NCBI RefSeq assembly: GCF_032854445.1
Contig: NC_088302.1
Coordinates: forward strand, 39,314,191-39,378,190
Origin: Liolophura sinensis
Taxonomy: Eukaryota; Mollusca; Polyplacophora; Chitonida; Chitonidae
DNA length: 64,000 nt
Direction of reading: 5' to 3'
The number at the start of each line of letters is the position of its first letter. The first letter of the stretch is position 1. Under the pieces are notes generated by a model. The model searched no databases. It saw nothing but the letters and a program-made list of their open reading frames with translations, and was not told the origin of the DNA. The translations under genes and the position numbers were made by a program. Below are positions 12,966-25,825 of the stretch, piece after piece.

Positions 12966-14777
12966 TATACATACATAAATAGTTTTTGAAATTTTTCTTT
13001 AGTTATCCCCTGGAAGTGTTCTCTTGCAATGTCTCTATTTAAACCCCGCTTCCTGGTAGGAGCAAACTGCAGATAATTGTCAGCATAGCATTCCTGTGAC
13101 GCACAGTTATACAACATGCAAGCTGAAAGATGAAATCTGCAGATATGCTGTGATAACATGCGTGCTCACAACTGCTGAGCTTGCATTTAGTTAAAAGCAT
13201 TAGTCAAGGCGGCCAGAACTTCTCCTGTCTAGAGAAAATAGGCAGTTGTGTGTGTATTCCATTCCAGAAATACATGTTCATCCCACACACATCACAGTGT
13301 ACTGGTGCCAGCACATCCATGTAATATTCTTCTGTATACTATAGGTTCTACGAAAGTCTACGTCTGAATCCCCCCAAGCCTGAGGTCTTCAACAACACCC
13401 TATGTGTACTATAATTTACATGGCTGTATGATGTAAACCATGTGCATTTACTTGTGATATTAATTTTGCAAATGTGGAGGAACCTCGCATCAGTTAATCT
13501 CAATGGGAGTTTGCATAGCAAGAAAATGAATTAAAAAGTACTATAAAAGTGGCCGTACAGGTGTATACAGTACATGTATATGGGGCAGAGTGTAAAGTAG
13601 TAACCAGAAGTCGTGATGTCTTCACGCCAGAGTTAATTCAGAAAAATGTGGTTAGATATCTTTTGAAACAACAGCTGTAAACACATATACATATAAAAAA
13701 AGTGTATTAATAATGGGGCTAAAATAGCGAAATAGCCGGTTTGGCCAGACATTGTTTAGAAGCTGTAGCAGGCAGCATAGGATTGGATAGAAAACATGTG
13801 TGGTGATAAATATGAGACATTCATGAGCCCTACATTAATGGAAACCTGTTAAGCAGTTGCCCCAGATCTGGCAGAAGTGAGACTGGTTTGAATGAAACGT
13901 GGGTACATGTATCTCCACCTGCACAGGCTTACATTATCTCTGCTCCTTGGATGTACTTGTTACAAATGGAAAAGGCGGTTACTGTCTTGGAGCAGCCAGG
14001 CCTTCATATTTGGCCATTTTTTACCAGAATCTAAATGGTTTCCCATAAATTCGCCCTTTTAGGAGTCCACTAGAATCTGATCCAAACCTACATGTAGTAC
14101 CAAAAAGCTGTTGCTCCAAATGAAGATCTTAATGCATATGTGTAAAAGCAAGTCTATTTTGTGGATTCATGGTTTAGCTTTAAAGATGTGAAACTCCCAT
14201 AAAAGGCCAATCGTGTATCCACTAGAAGTTTGGTACATGTTGTTGAAAAATTTAAGAGCTTACAGTCATTTCAAAAATCATTTTAGGGACTTCATCAGAA
14301 TCAGCTTGGATTCCTGCAACGTTGGTTTATGGTACTGTAAGCATGATAAAACTTTGATTCTTGAATTCCTGTCCAAAGTAAAGCCCTGGACGGCATTGTC
14401 TCTCGTCACTGCCTGTCTTGATGAAGATGACCCGAATAATAATGAAGACCATTAGTTAATGACCTTAGTTAAACTCTGTGTCACAGTGTTGGCCTGTAAA
14501 CCCCATTGTCACCGCTTTGTTTTCTCTATCATTCTTAATTTGTGGCTGGACCACTCTACTACTAAAAGCAGTTCTTAATTACTTAAAAGCTGTTTTTCAC
14601 TTTGACAGCTTTTTTTATGTTGTACTTGTAATGTAGGCTAATACAAAGTTATTGTGTGTGATACAAAAATAGAAAACCCCAATGATGTATGGATTTCTGT
14701 AAATGTTGAAGGTTGACTTACAGTGAGCAATGCCCCAGAAAAGCCCTTTGAGTCAGTTGAATGAATTACCATGAATA

Positions 14778-14957
14778 CCCTAAATGACTTAAATTTCACC
14801 CACAAAAGTGCATTTGAAAATGTCACAAAATATTATTTTCAGTGCTGAAGCTTATAATTTCCCAGTAGAATTTCATCCCATGTTCTAAGGAAACCTCAGG
14901 AAAACCTTTCTAAAATCAAAAGAACTCTCAAAATCAGGGAAAATGGGCAGGTTAGTT
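14778..14957 (+). repeat. Dispersed repeat family C, copy 2
   Basis: Shares taccctaaatgacttaaatt, cccagtagaatttcatccca and aaaatgggcaggttagttat with copy 1. Both stretches are about 180 bases, suggesting the copies are close to full length. Confidence 0.7.
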
Positions 14958-17384
14958 ATGGACAAAATTTATGGTCATTTAGCATACATGTGGTGTCTGT
15001 AGGCTTTAAATGCTTTCCTGTGACACAGATAAATAAATAAGGTCAAACCCACCAGGTTTTCCAGAATTTCACTGTGCATGGTAATGGTGCTTAAGTTGAC
15101 AAATCAGCTGTGGACCCAATTGTACATGTAGTTCATATTATATTGGTCAACAGTGTCTCTCAGGGCTGTTTGATCATTGTTACTATCATTTAGGGCCACT
15201 TGTCATCCACCTACATGTATATGGCACGCATGTCAGTGCCATATGTCAGACTTCGGAAAGTTCATCTATAAACTTGCCAAAGATCAGTGGGTGGCATCTT
15301 TCCCCATCCTTAAAAAGCAGACCATCGGGTTAGTGAAAAAGTCTTAAGTATGTCATTAGATGACAAGCAAAATAAATAATAAAGTTAAAGCAATTAAAAC
15401 AATCCAGTGTATAATAAAATTGTCTGCTACATGTAGGTTGGTAGTTTGTGTACATATAAAATAGTATTTTCCTTTGATGTTTATTGTATACTCCGCATTA
15501 ATTTTCAGTATTGGTTCATTAAATAGGTAAAACAATAAAAATGGAAGGGAGGGGGCATTGGTACTCACAAAGCATGAAATTGATGTTGGTGAGCAGTACA
15601 AGTATTCACCAGTACATGTACACCTTCATGCTATGTACAGTAATGATATGCAAGATCCAGTACATACGGTGTACATAGTTTTTGTGTTTTTTTCTTCTTT
15701 TGGCTGTTGTAGAGATAATTGTTAATTCATGATTATACATGTATTTACTAAACATTACTATGATCTTTAGAATGACACTTACTATCTGCTGGGGAGCGGG
15801 GGGGAGTGACTGTTCTGTACCCTCATATGTGGGTGTCCAGTTCTGCATTTGTTTTAGTTATACTGATAATCAAATGGTAATTAGCTTGCTTGTCATGTTT
15901 TTGATAAGTCGGTGAATATTAAGAGCACAGCTGGAGACCTCATGGTCTAATGGATTTGACAGAGCTATCAACTTACTCATTATGCTACTGATTATCACCC
16001 ACTAAAGCATGTCTAGTGCTGGAGACAACTAGGAGGAAAAAAGTCACATGGAATGTAGAAGGGAGACACTGTACAGAAATCTACAGACTAATACATTTGT
16101 ACATACATGTGCACAGTATGGCTATTTCGGCGCTTGTTTAGGATAAATGTTACGTGTACATGTTTGTGTACAAGGGAAATCATCCATACTTCCAGCGACA
16201 AATTTGAAAAATACATGTATAGTAAGATCGGCTGTTGAAGTTCGCTCCCTCAGGAGAATCTCTGTCGGGGGTTCAACGGGATAATTTAACTTGGGCATAA
16301 ATGGACAACCTGCGGTTGGCTGTATGTACATGTATGCAGTGGTAACTGCAAAGAATATATGTTGTAAGCATAAAGTGTTCGGGTTCATTTGTTGCATGTA
16401 AGAAAAAAAAATGTATATAATATATATTGCATGACATATTTATTGCAAAAGTGGTGTGTCTAAAGCTTCCTTTTGGTGCACGAAAAGTTTGAAAAAGTAC
16501 ATGTAGGAAGAAGATGCCCCTCCCCTCAAAGAAAGGGCTACTCCCAGCCCCTCTAACTTTGTGCAAACTGTTGTGTGTACTCAGCTTGTTCCCTTATTCG
16601 ACAACAGGTTAAGGCTGTTAAGAGATCTATAGGCAAATGTGCGTGAGAACTGATACCAGAGAATGGTAGAGCTGCGATTTGGGTTTGTTTGTATGAACAG
16701 TGGTATATCTTTTCTTGGAGCCCCAAACAACATGATCACCCACAATGTGCCTATTTACTATTGGGTGAGAAAGAATTTTCAGCCACCGAATTCCGCTGGG
16801 CCATTTCTGTGTCTCGATTCTTGCCTGGTTGTTGCAGGCCATGTTGAGGTATTTTGCCTGGCCACATGTCGCAAGTCTTGGAAGGAGCTGCTCGCCATTT
16901 GGCAGGGTTTTCATTTCTCACATTCCAGTCTGGATGGAAATGGCCCAGAAGCAGAACAACAAGCAGCAAGTTGAGGGCTGTAACAGAATTCCAGCACTCT
17001 CCACCAAACTCCTATCTGCTTCAAATTATCAGGTTTCTCTCAGATTGTTAGCATTTTCAACATCCTTGTACATAAATCCTACCAAATGTGACTGGACCCA
17101 AAATGCTACCTACTGTATATTCATTTAAAACTGATCTTGTTGTATGTACCTTAAAAAAGCACACGCACCTGTGGGACAAAGGAGTAGATGGCTGGGTAGG
17201 CCACAGTGCTGTGGCTATTAAATCCACTGTAGTCTTACCAGCATTGGGAATATGAGTTCAAACCTACTTTTGTCTTGTGGTAGATTATCCACTTTGTTAT
17301 CAGCTGTGAACAGTGAAGCCTTTGTTATACATGCACACCAGTATTATTGACGGAAAACTGACAGCTTTATTTGGACTTTGTTAG

Positions 17385-17610
17385 GCTCTAGAACATTTCA
17401 CTTATACAGTGAGAGCCATATTATGGTGGAAGGAAATTGGGCAGGTCCTCCCCCCCCCCCCCCCCCCCCGAGAGGTGGTGGGGGGTTGGGGTGGGGTGTG
17501 AATGCAGGACCATCGTACGGTGCTTGAAGACTTTCCCACATATGACCAGAGAGGAAGCCAGCAGTGAGCTGGACTTGAACTCACAGCGACCTCATAGTGG
17601 CCTCACAGTG
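17385..17610 (-). mobile_element. Diverged SINE-A, minus orientation, with 20-base C run
   Basis: It preserves acatttcacttatacagtga, ttatggtggaaggaaattgg, ggaagccagcagtgagctgg and cttgaactcacagcgacc. A run of 20 C (17450-17469) and extra G-rich sequence interrupt it at the point where intact copies carry a short G tract. Confidence 0.8.
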
Positions 17611-20600
17611 ACCTGTGCTAGATAGCTTTATTGTCACTCATTATTGCAGCTTTTAAAATACAATCACCAGGAGTGATGACAGTGTAATAAATGTACATAC
17701 AGGTGCATGTGCATGTACTACAAGCCATACATTATATACCTACATATATATGTGTACTGTCAAAGTTTACAACATCCCAGTGAGGCAGTGTGTTACCATA
17801 TGTACATTTTGATTTGTACTGTGTATATTTTGATGTACATGTAAATTGTCCTTGGTATGTGTATATTTTGTGTTTTATATCAACTTTTTTTTTTTTTACT
17901 GTACTACTAACATGTACCGACATAAAAATAACTTGGTACATAGACATGCACATGCATCAGTACCTGTTACCAGATTACATGTACATGTCCTTGGAAGTGT
18001 GGGAGGAGGTTAGACCCACTCTCCCAGTTACACTCCCACACCACCCAGGGCTATTTTCTGTTATGTACATGTGTAAACCGTTGTGCTAAGACCTACTTCT
18101 CCAAATTAAACTAACTGTAGTCAACACTTCATTATGTCCAATACTGGGTTAATACATCTGAGCACATTCACAGTCCTTCTGAATACATGTACTATGAGCC
18201 TTGTCAGGTTTCAAGCTGTCACCCCCTATCTCCCTTGGTCTCTCCCTATAAACCTAGATCTACATGTACCTCTGTATCCCCCCCCCCATCCCTAGATGCC
18301 AGACATTCCTCCTATGAGTGGGTCCCCCCAACAGCCTAACTCTCTCACATGGGGTCGTGACCCCACCTAAATCATTCCTCACTTATGATCTATTTCAATG
18401 GAGCCTTCAGTGGCAGGCCTTAGATCTGCTCCATGACTTGGCTCGGGTGTTTGTTTATCTTATTGCTGACTGTGAGGGCAGGGGGAAGGCATATAACTAA
18501 TAGAGCTGGTAGATATTGACAAACCTATTTCTTAGGAAGATAGTATATTGTACATGTACATTCATGAGTAAACATTTGGAGTGTCAGAGCCAGTGTATTT
18601 GCATGAACTTCCTTGACCTTAATGACTTCTACAACTTAACGCACCTTAATTCCTAGTTTGCATCATTTTAGGAAGATTGGCGTAAAATATTTAGATGTAT
18701 GTGATATGGCATGTACGTGTATAAACTAAAAAATAAATAGGAAAAATATAGAGGACCGAAAACCATACACTTTTTTTTTTTTGAATATGTAGTATGCCAA
18801 TGCATATAGGCATGCACCCCGCAGTATATGTACATGTAGTTAAGGAAGTTCAAGTATAGTCATTCAAAACATATACATGTACAAAACTAATTTTATTACT
18901 ATCATTCATAAGTATACTTATACCATAACACTAATAGGCTTAGTGCTGACCACATTCAAGTAAATAAAGAAATAAGTGTAAGTACTATTAAATGTACATG
19001 TATGTTACTTTTCATTACATGTACATGTATGTTACTTTTCATTGCATGTATTTTCTGTCACATACTGATATTGACTTACATGTACACATTTAATAGCCGT
19101 ACATAAAGAGGTACATGTTCCCTACATGGGTATGTATGTACATTTAGCTCATTTTTACTTTTTTACTATGTTACTCTGATTGACTGATTACCTAATTACA
19201 TAACATGTATGTATGTCTGCTCTTCTGTAATCTGCTTATTGTCTGTACATGTACATGTAGGTATGTATATGTTCAGTTTGTAAATGTTACAACAGTACAT
19301 AATCAAATGCTCTCTTACCTCTGAAAATAGAATTAATTAAATGCATATCTGCACGAAAACACAATATTTACATTCTAGATTGGTTTCATGATGATTTCGA
19401 TCTGTTGTAGTCTGGAATTTGACATCAGAAGCTTGTTTTATCATTTTTTTTACTCTAAAACAAACTGGGAAAGAAAATGTTTGTATCCTGTTGTCAAATT
19501 TTACTTAAAACACAGGTTTCAGCACATGACCAGGGGAAAAGCTGCACTTTTATCTTTACGATCCTATTGGGATTGGAATTTAATTTTTTTTAAATAGGTA
19601 GGCCCTACAGTACATGCAGATAAACTACATGTAGATTAACTTTGCGCAAGTACATGTAGAATCCACAGTGTGTATCGGTAGGGACTGGGTATGTGGCTCA
19701 TGATGAGCTGATCACTCGCACTCTCTGGCTTCTGCACTGTTTTGGCCTCGCCATCCTCTCTAATTGTTATGTCGAGCGATCCATAGGGAGACAGAAAATG
19801 TCACTGGCTTATTTTCCAAAATGTCAACAGTTATGATCTTGCATTTGTCATAATAGTTTCACATTTTTGCTGTTCTAAATTGGCATGTTATTTTCATAGC
19901 AAAGCCGTGACAGTCTGATGTTGTTCTGATCTTGTAACTGCAATATGTGTCATTTGTGTGTCTGTCAGTCTGTCTGCCTGTTATGGAGTCTGGGATTCAC
20001 ACATGTAAAAGAAGTATGAAAATATCATTGCAGTTACATGTGCTATCAATTAAAGGCTGATGTAGATTTCATCTGAAAGTTTTACTTTGTGATGAATAAA
20101 ACCAAACTTGTTACATAGCTGCCGTATTCTTGAAATATGGTGCCTACGTGTAGCAAACTTTTTGACATCATCTTCTTGAAACAGGACAGTGTCGAGTTGG
20201 AACTTTTTGTCGTCAAAGGTAGAAAACAGTTCTACTGTTTCATGTGACTTGTGAAAAATGTTGGACAACCTTTGTTGACATTTATTTACTGATAACCTGT
20301 CGCATCCTTTTCCAGTGGTACAAATGGCACTTCTTTCTTTTAGGAACTTCTCAAGCTCATATTCTCAATTTTCTCCATTTGTCTACTCTAAATTACTTTT
20401 TATGACACTTTTTTGGGGCGCACATGTTATCGTGAATGTGATCCAAAAAAGTTGCCTAACATTATTGACAGGTCACATGATACAGTTGGATTTTTTCTAC
20501 CTTCATCGATAAAGGAGTTTTAACTCGAAACTCCCCTGTTATAGTATGGAATTGTACGTGCAAACTGCGCAACACACTTTCTAAAAGAAAGGATCATTAG

Positions 20601-20745
20601 GCCTGTACCTTCATTACCATGTAAACACACAATCTCTTGCAACTGTGATTATGACTGAGGGGTATTTTGATCTGAATCATTGCAGGGTATGTTTTTTGTA
20701 AATTTCTATCTTCAAGCTCTACATGCACATTATTGTTGTTTTCAG

Positions 20746-20840
20746 AGAGTAACCAGTTAGAAGACCCTCGGTTAGAATGGAAGAGGCAACAGGAGGCCAT
20801 GTTGAAGGACTACATGGTCACTGCACAGGATGACTTGGAA
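20746..20840 (+). CDS. kibra: kibra exon: end of WW2 and start of coiled coil 1
   Basis: The exon follows gttttcag and ends before gtaagtag. It completes a split Gln codon and reads SNQLEDPRLEW, then a charged helix ending in AQDDLE. In a canonical WW domain the second Trp would fall where Leu41 stands. Human WWC1 WW2 also lacks it (Ile), so the degeneracy is a family trait rather than decay. The exon ends in phase 0. Confidence 0.93.
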
Positions 20841-23800
20841 GTAAGTAGTTTTTCTTTTCGGTTGGAAGCTTTCATCCCACAAGAATTTCTCGCCAGCCAC
20901 ATTATATGATGTGATTTTAATCCAAACATCTTTTGCAAAGAAAGTTGTAAAAACAGTTGGATTTATGTCTTGAGAAATGGACGATTGATGAAAAAGACTA
21001 AAATTTGATATACTTTAGATAAGGAAGATCACATTTTTGAATATTAAATAGATTTTATTTCAGTTGTGAACAACCATTGCTCAGATCTTACACGTGTCAG
21101 AACATGTAGGTTGTTCCAAGATTATTTGTTCTTGTAAAAGATGTTAAAATTAGGACAGGCATGCACATAATTTAGTAATATGGTCGTCATATACATTTAT
21201 ATGCGCATATTTACAACACTGTTGTTAGGGGCTCTGTTAGGATGGATCCTACGTGTATGCTACTGTGTGTTTTTGAATTACACACGCCACCCTTGTGTGT
21301 CTAACTCTATTCTTTCCCACGTTACCATTTATATTCTGTGTTGGCTATCACCATTCAAAGATTCAGTTAGTGTAATAGGTGGGATTGTTGGCAAAGTCCT
21401 GTCCTAAATTATTTCAGAAGAGCTTACTAATGGTGACTGGCCAATCTTGTTGCTGTTACTAAGGAGATTCTTTCTCCCCTGTGGAGGTGTTTAAGATCAA
21501 GCTATTGTCGTCAGTGATCGGTGATAGCGTTGTAGTTTGGCTCGGTTTGACCCCTCCGCTCATCTGTGTTTGCTGGCATCACAGCCCAGGTGTTACCCTA
21601 ATATCTTATCACCTGAACAAAATCTTACTCGGGTAAAAACAACCCTTCCTAATGGATGTTTATTACGGTTGGTTGATTTTTATAGCTCAGTTGCAAACAA
21701 TTACAGGTGAAAAATTTAACACCGCTTGTGTTTTATTAAGTTTTTTTTCTGTCTCTTTAATTATTCTGTAGCAAATATTTTGGCTGTACATGAGCTGTTG
21801 CTCCAGGAGGGAGATATAAGGTTACCCGGTGATCATAATTAACCTATCTGAACAGGAACATGCACATTTGACTGAAGGCTGCCTTAGTCAGAACCTCCCT
21901 GTTGTTAAATTTGCCCTAGGCCACTCTCTGCCCTGGAATTCCTTGTGCTTACATTGCTCTGCTGGTGAATTGGTGGGGGGAGGGGAGTCACCTTGATGGA
22001 TCTGTTTATATTAAGGATATTTTCAGAAGTTTGCCTGAAGGAAATTGTAGTGTCTTATTAATTAAAATGTTACATCAAGTGGCTGCATAAAACATGGGCT
22101 GTTTATTAAATGTGATGAATTTCTACTGAAAAATGTGTACGTGTATGTCACTCAGATCTAGTCAGCTCAAGGTTGTGGTAACTTTTGAATGACGGGATTA
22201 AATCCTATTGCCTAAAGTCTTGTCAACCCTTGAGCTGGTGGTACAGTGGCACTGACAATGTGATAAATGACACTGAATAGCAGTTTTTGAAGAAGAAAGC
22301 ACCTGGCAGTGTCACACCTTGCCTAACCCCAAATTAAGATTGGTCAAATTCCCCATGCTTGTGTTAGGCTTTACGACCCGCTGGCATGTTAAGTTTTGTT
22401 TGTGCAGGTTAATTGCCTTGATGCGACGGACAATAGTACACCAAATAGTGTCTCTGTAAGCAGATTGACCCCAGACATAATTGGCCTTCAGTTTTAACAC
22501 TCTCTGGTCTGAGTGGAACAAGCGGGATAGAAAAGGCTTAGAATGGAGAAAGGATTAAAGGGAATGTCTGATTTTATCAGGAATTTATGCCCTTGTAAGC
22601 AAATTCATTGATAAGAAGCAGCTGCTGGCCTGCAGTTGAGGATTATACTTTCAGTGCCTAAAAAGGACTGTTAGAGTACTAGTACATATGTGCCTGTTGA
22701 TAGAAAGATTAAGTGTGTAAATCTGAAATAATTACAAAAAACATATCCCTGGTTGACAGTTTAAAAGGTGGTTTCTACAAAGTAAATAGTAGTTACAATG
22801 CAGTTGTGGTAATTATGCTCCATTAACTAGTGCGAATAAACCCAGGCTTTACTCTTAGTGATATTAGCAGAAGGGATATTTACTCTCTCAGTTTAGATGC
22901 ACTGTGACAAGTGTGTGAGAAAACTTATCCCTCTTTCATAGGGATATTACACTTGAGAAACCACAAGAAGATCAAGTCTTTGAACGGTGGAATGAGTACA
23001 GCTCAGGCTTCCTTGATCACTCTTGTGGAAATGTCAGGTTCATGGAGTTCATTAATTATTCCTTTTTTTTAGCCATTTTTCTTTTGTGGGAATAGAAATG
23101 TCTTCAGAAAGGATGGAAAGTACATGTAGAAGTTGTAAAAAGGCTTTAATGAAAAGGTTTTATGTGTTTTTGGAGGTTGAATGCAAGAAGTCAGCAGGCT
23201 GGTAGGTTACTATAGATGCTCAGGTGTGCACAGGTGTTTCTCTAGGCCACTGGGTCGCTTGAAGTTTGCGTACCTGTGGTGAGAGCTTACACTATCCACA
23301 CACCTGAGGGAGCAGGTGCTTTTGTTATCCTAACTGTTCAATATTCTACTCACTAATGAACTCTGCATCTGGGTCAGTAGATCAAAGTGGCATCTCAGTT
23401 CATCTTAACCTCATGTGTATGTCATGATGATTGTTCTACCTGTCACATACATGCATCACCTTAATAATGCAGGTAATTATTACATCAATTCAATTGTAGA
23501 AAAGAATATTAAGCGGGCAAGAACGGGGTTGGGGGAGGGGGAACTTTCAGGGTTAAAGGGTCCATTAGTTCAAATGCTATAGTAGATTTATTTTAAGTTC
23601 ATTCCCAAGAAAAAAAGGTTTAATTCTTAGATAGTGAGATTGATTAGAGGGTAGTAAGATGTATTTAAAAATGCATAAAAGTCTAATTTCCACCATGGAG
23701 TCTTCCACTCATTCAAGCTACACAGTACATCAATATTTTGATCATTCAAATCTGTAGTAAAACTTGCTGTTCAGATTTGGCTTATCTGAAATTTTGTTTG

Positions 23801-23964
23801 TTTGTTGCTTGTTGACTAGGGATTTGTTTAAGTTTATTTTTTGCCATGATTGGTGATCAGTCGGCTCATTATTATATACTTGGTAGAAATTCAAGAAAAA
23901 AATGGATTGTAGTGCAGGTGTGTACATGTATATGAATAGACAAAAATGTGTTCTGTACTTGCAG
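20841..23964. other. Intron, 3.1 kb, nothing recognised
   Basis: No exon, SINE or strong tandem array was recognised. The DNA is AT-rich unique-looking sequence with ordinary short T and G runs. Confidence 0.6.
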
Positions 23965-24073
23965 GCCAAACAAGAAATATTTTCAGTAAAGGAACAAAGA
24001 CTTCAACTAGCACAAGCAGAATCACAGCATTTGAGAGAAACCTTGGCAGGATGGAAATCTTCCAGAACAAGTT
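23965..24073 (+). CDS. kibra: kibra exon: coiled coil 1
   Basis: The exon follows cttgcag and precedes gtaagtg. It reads AKQEIFSVKEQRLQLAQAES and continues to SSRTS, matching the family segment that begins AQKEIYQVKQQRLELAQ in human WWC1. Heptad-like spacing of hydrophobic residues among Q/E/K fits a coiled coil. One base carries over into the next exon. Confidence 0.93.
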
Positions 24074-24534
24074 GTAAGTGTTTTTGTACTGCATTTTACT
24101 CACTTTGCCATTCGGGCATTTTTATAGTTAAATGTACACATTCTTGCTAATTGTATATTTACTGTACACGTATATAGACATGTGATGATAAATTTATATA
24201 TATGTCACAACGACTCATAATTTGCGTCTAAGTTTTTGAAGAAACTTTTGGTCACTTACTGTTAATTGATCATCGGTTTTCATTACCATTTTGACGGAGA
24301 CAGCTGCACTACACATTATGACTTCATGTATATTGTTTGATGCACAAATATATGTAGTGTATGTAAATTAGAAGAAAAAGGCATTTGTCGTATGAGTTCT
24401 TAAAATTTTTCCTCTTCTTCGAGATAAAAGGACTTAATTGGAAAACCTGAGAGATCTAATGTATTTGAATACTCGATTGATCATTATAACCTCTCATTAG
24501 CTCTGAATTTCTGCGGACTTATTTCTCCCCTCAG
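24074..24534. other. Short intron, 461 bp, nothing recognised
   Basis: The polypyrimidine-rich acceptor (tttctcccctcag) is clear. No repeat or extra exon is seen. Confidence 0.7.
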
Positions 24535-24700
24535 TGAATTCCAGTTCCAGTATGGGAAGCACCAGCACAAAATACGACCCAGACCTCCTGAAAATGGATG
24601 TGGAAGATGCTCAGAACCGGGTTGCCAGGTTAAAGCGAGAATTAGAACAGATCCGAACAGAGATGCAGTACAAACAGCAAGGGCTGGAAACATTGGCCCA
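24535..24700 (+). CDS. kibra: kibra exon: coiled coil 1, KYDP segment
   Basis: The exon follows ctcccctcag and ends before gtaagttg. It opens with a Ser-rich stretch (LNSSSSMGSTST) followed by KYDPDLLKMDVEDAQNRVAR and RLKRELEQIRTEMQYKQQG. Human WWC1 has the same order (SSSSKYDPEILKAEI then KLKREM). The last two bases (CA) join the next exon to form Gln160. Confidence 0.94.
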
Positions 24701-25082
24701 GTAAGTTGTCAACAGTTTCCATTTATTATATTTACATGTACTTCATGTTGTCTTCATAACTACGATATCGCAAACGCTACATGTAAGAACCTGTAGTAAG
24801 TGAGAAATGTCAAGTCTGATGAAGTTTGTTTTTTTAATAATTTCTGCATATAATTGTATTCATATGAGATCAAGTGTAAGTCAGCCAAAAGGGGGACAAA
24901 TTTTTTACCTATATCCTGTAGATCTGGTGAAAAAGGCTTATCCTGCATTGGAATTAAACCACAACCTTAGGGAAAACTAATAACTTGCATAACTAAGATA
25001 TTGGAAAGGTAAGTGTAAGAATGTGACACCTTGTTCTTGACCAAACCCAAGTTTCTTCTACCTTATTGAAGTATCGTAAATT

Positions 25083-25280
25083 TTCAACCTTTTCGACCTC
25101 TAAAGCACATTTTGCCGTATAATTTAAGCATATAATTACCCTGAAAATGACTCCTAAATGATTCGTGTATGTTGATAAAGAGGCAAGCTTCATAAAACTG
25201 TGCAAATTATTTCCCAACACCACAAAGTTCTCTCATAATGTTTCAAAATATTGGTCACGGAGGCCGTTGAAAAGGTTGAA
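25083..25280. mobile_element. MITE-like element with TTCAACCTTTTC termini
   Basis: The ends read ttcaaccttttcgac and gttgaaaaggttgaa. The outer 12 bases are exact inverted copies, and nearly all of the next three also pair. There is no coding capacity. A related copy with worn termini lies at 49854-50041; the two share internal segments such as aaactgtgcaaattatttc. The element could be a non-autonomous DNA transposon, but no transposase is present to confirm it. Confidence 0.65.
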
Positions 25281-25344
25281 TATACACGTTCATGAATTTT
25301 GGACAAAAGCAAAACTGAAGTGGCATTTACTTTGTACAAGGATG

Positions 25345-25440
25345 ACTTACCATAATGCTGACAGCCGTTGGATAAGTGAAATATTGTTGAGTACCGCTGG
25401 AAACACCAATCAAATAAATAAAGAAATAAAGAAATGCAGG
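25345..25440 (+). mobile_element. SINE-A 3' fragment
   Basis: The segment gcattac-like taccataatgctgac, then taagtgaaatattgttgagt and caccaatcaaataaataa, matches the 3' end of the SINE family seen complete at 29102-29356. The 5' tRNA-like head is absent, as expected of a truncated insertion. Confidence 0.75.
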
Positions 25441-25695
25441 AGGAAGAGAATGGTATTGAAGACTTAAGCATGCATCAACGTTTAATACACTTGTGAACAA
25501 CACACAACAAAAAAAAGATCCTTCAAAAGAGGAGAGCCTTGAATTTCTAGAGCAATTACGTCTGTAGCCAGCGACAAGACATGTTTTAGTCGTGTTTCCT
25601 GGAATCTGTAGTATTTTCCTACCATTCGCTCAGTTGACTGTTGGAGCGATCACTCAGTAATCTGTAATGTTATGACTGAATTGTTGTGTTTGTAG

Positions 25696-25825
25696 GGTGG
25701 ACGAGAAGGTGGCGGGTCTGAATGGTGGCTACAGTTTGTGCGAAGCTAGAGCCATCATGGAGGAAATTCGTCAGATACAAAAACATCTCCACACTGGGGA
25801 AAAAGAAAAACAGGATCTGATGCAG
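25696..25825 (+). CDS. kibra: kibra exon: coiled coil 1, GEKEKQDL segment
   Basis: The exon follows tttgtag and precedes gtaatg. It reads VDEKVAGLNGGYSLCEARAI and ends GEKEKQDLMQ, matching human WWC1 KIDKKMSDAQGSYKLDEAQA ... GEKEKQDLI. It ends in phase 0, at a natural break between the two coiled-coil blocks. Confidence 0.94.

Larger units (their letters stand above)
24701..25695. other. Intron, 1.0 kb, with inverted-repeat element and SINE tail
   Basis: The intron holds a 198-bp element with 12-bp perfect terminal inverted repeats (25083-25280), followed closely by a 3' SINE fragment (25345-25440). No other exon is seen. Confidence 0.7.

Noticed and set aside
20050-20268. 72-codon minus-strand open frame with charged composition
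   Set aside because: No recognisable family, no splice-linked neighbour frame, and stops soon after on both sides. It may be a fragment of an old element but this cannot be shown.
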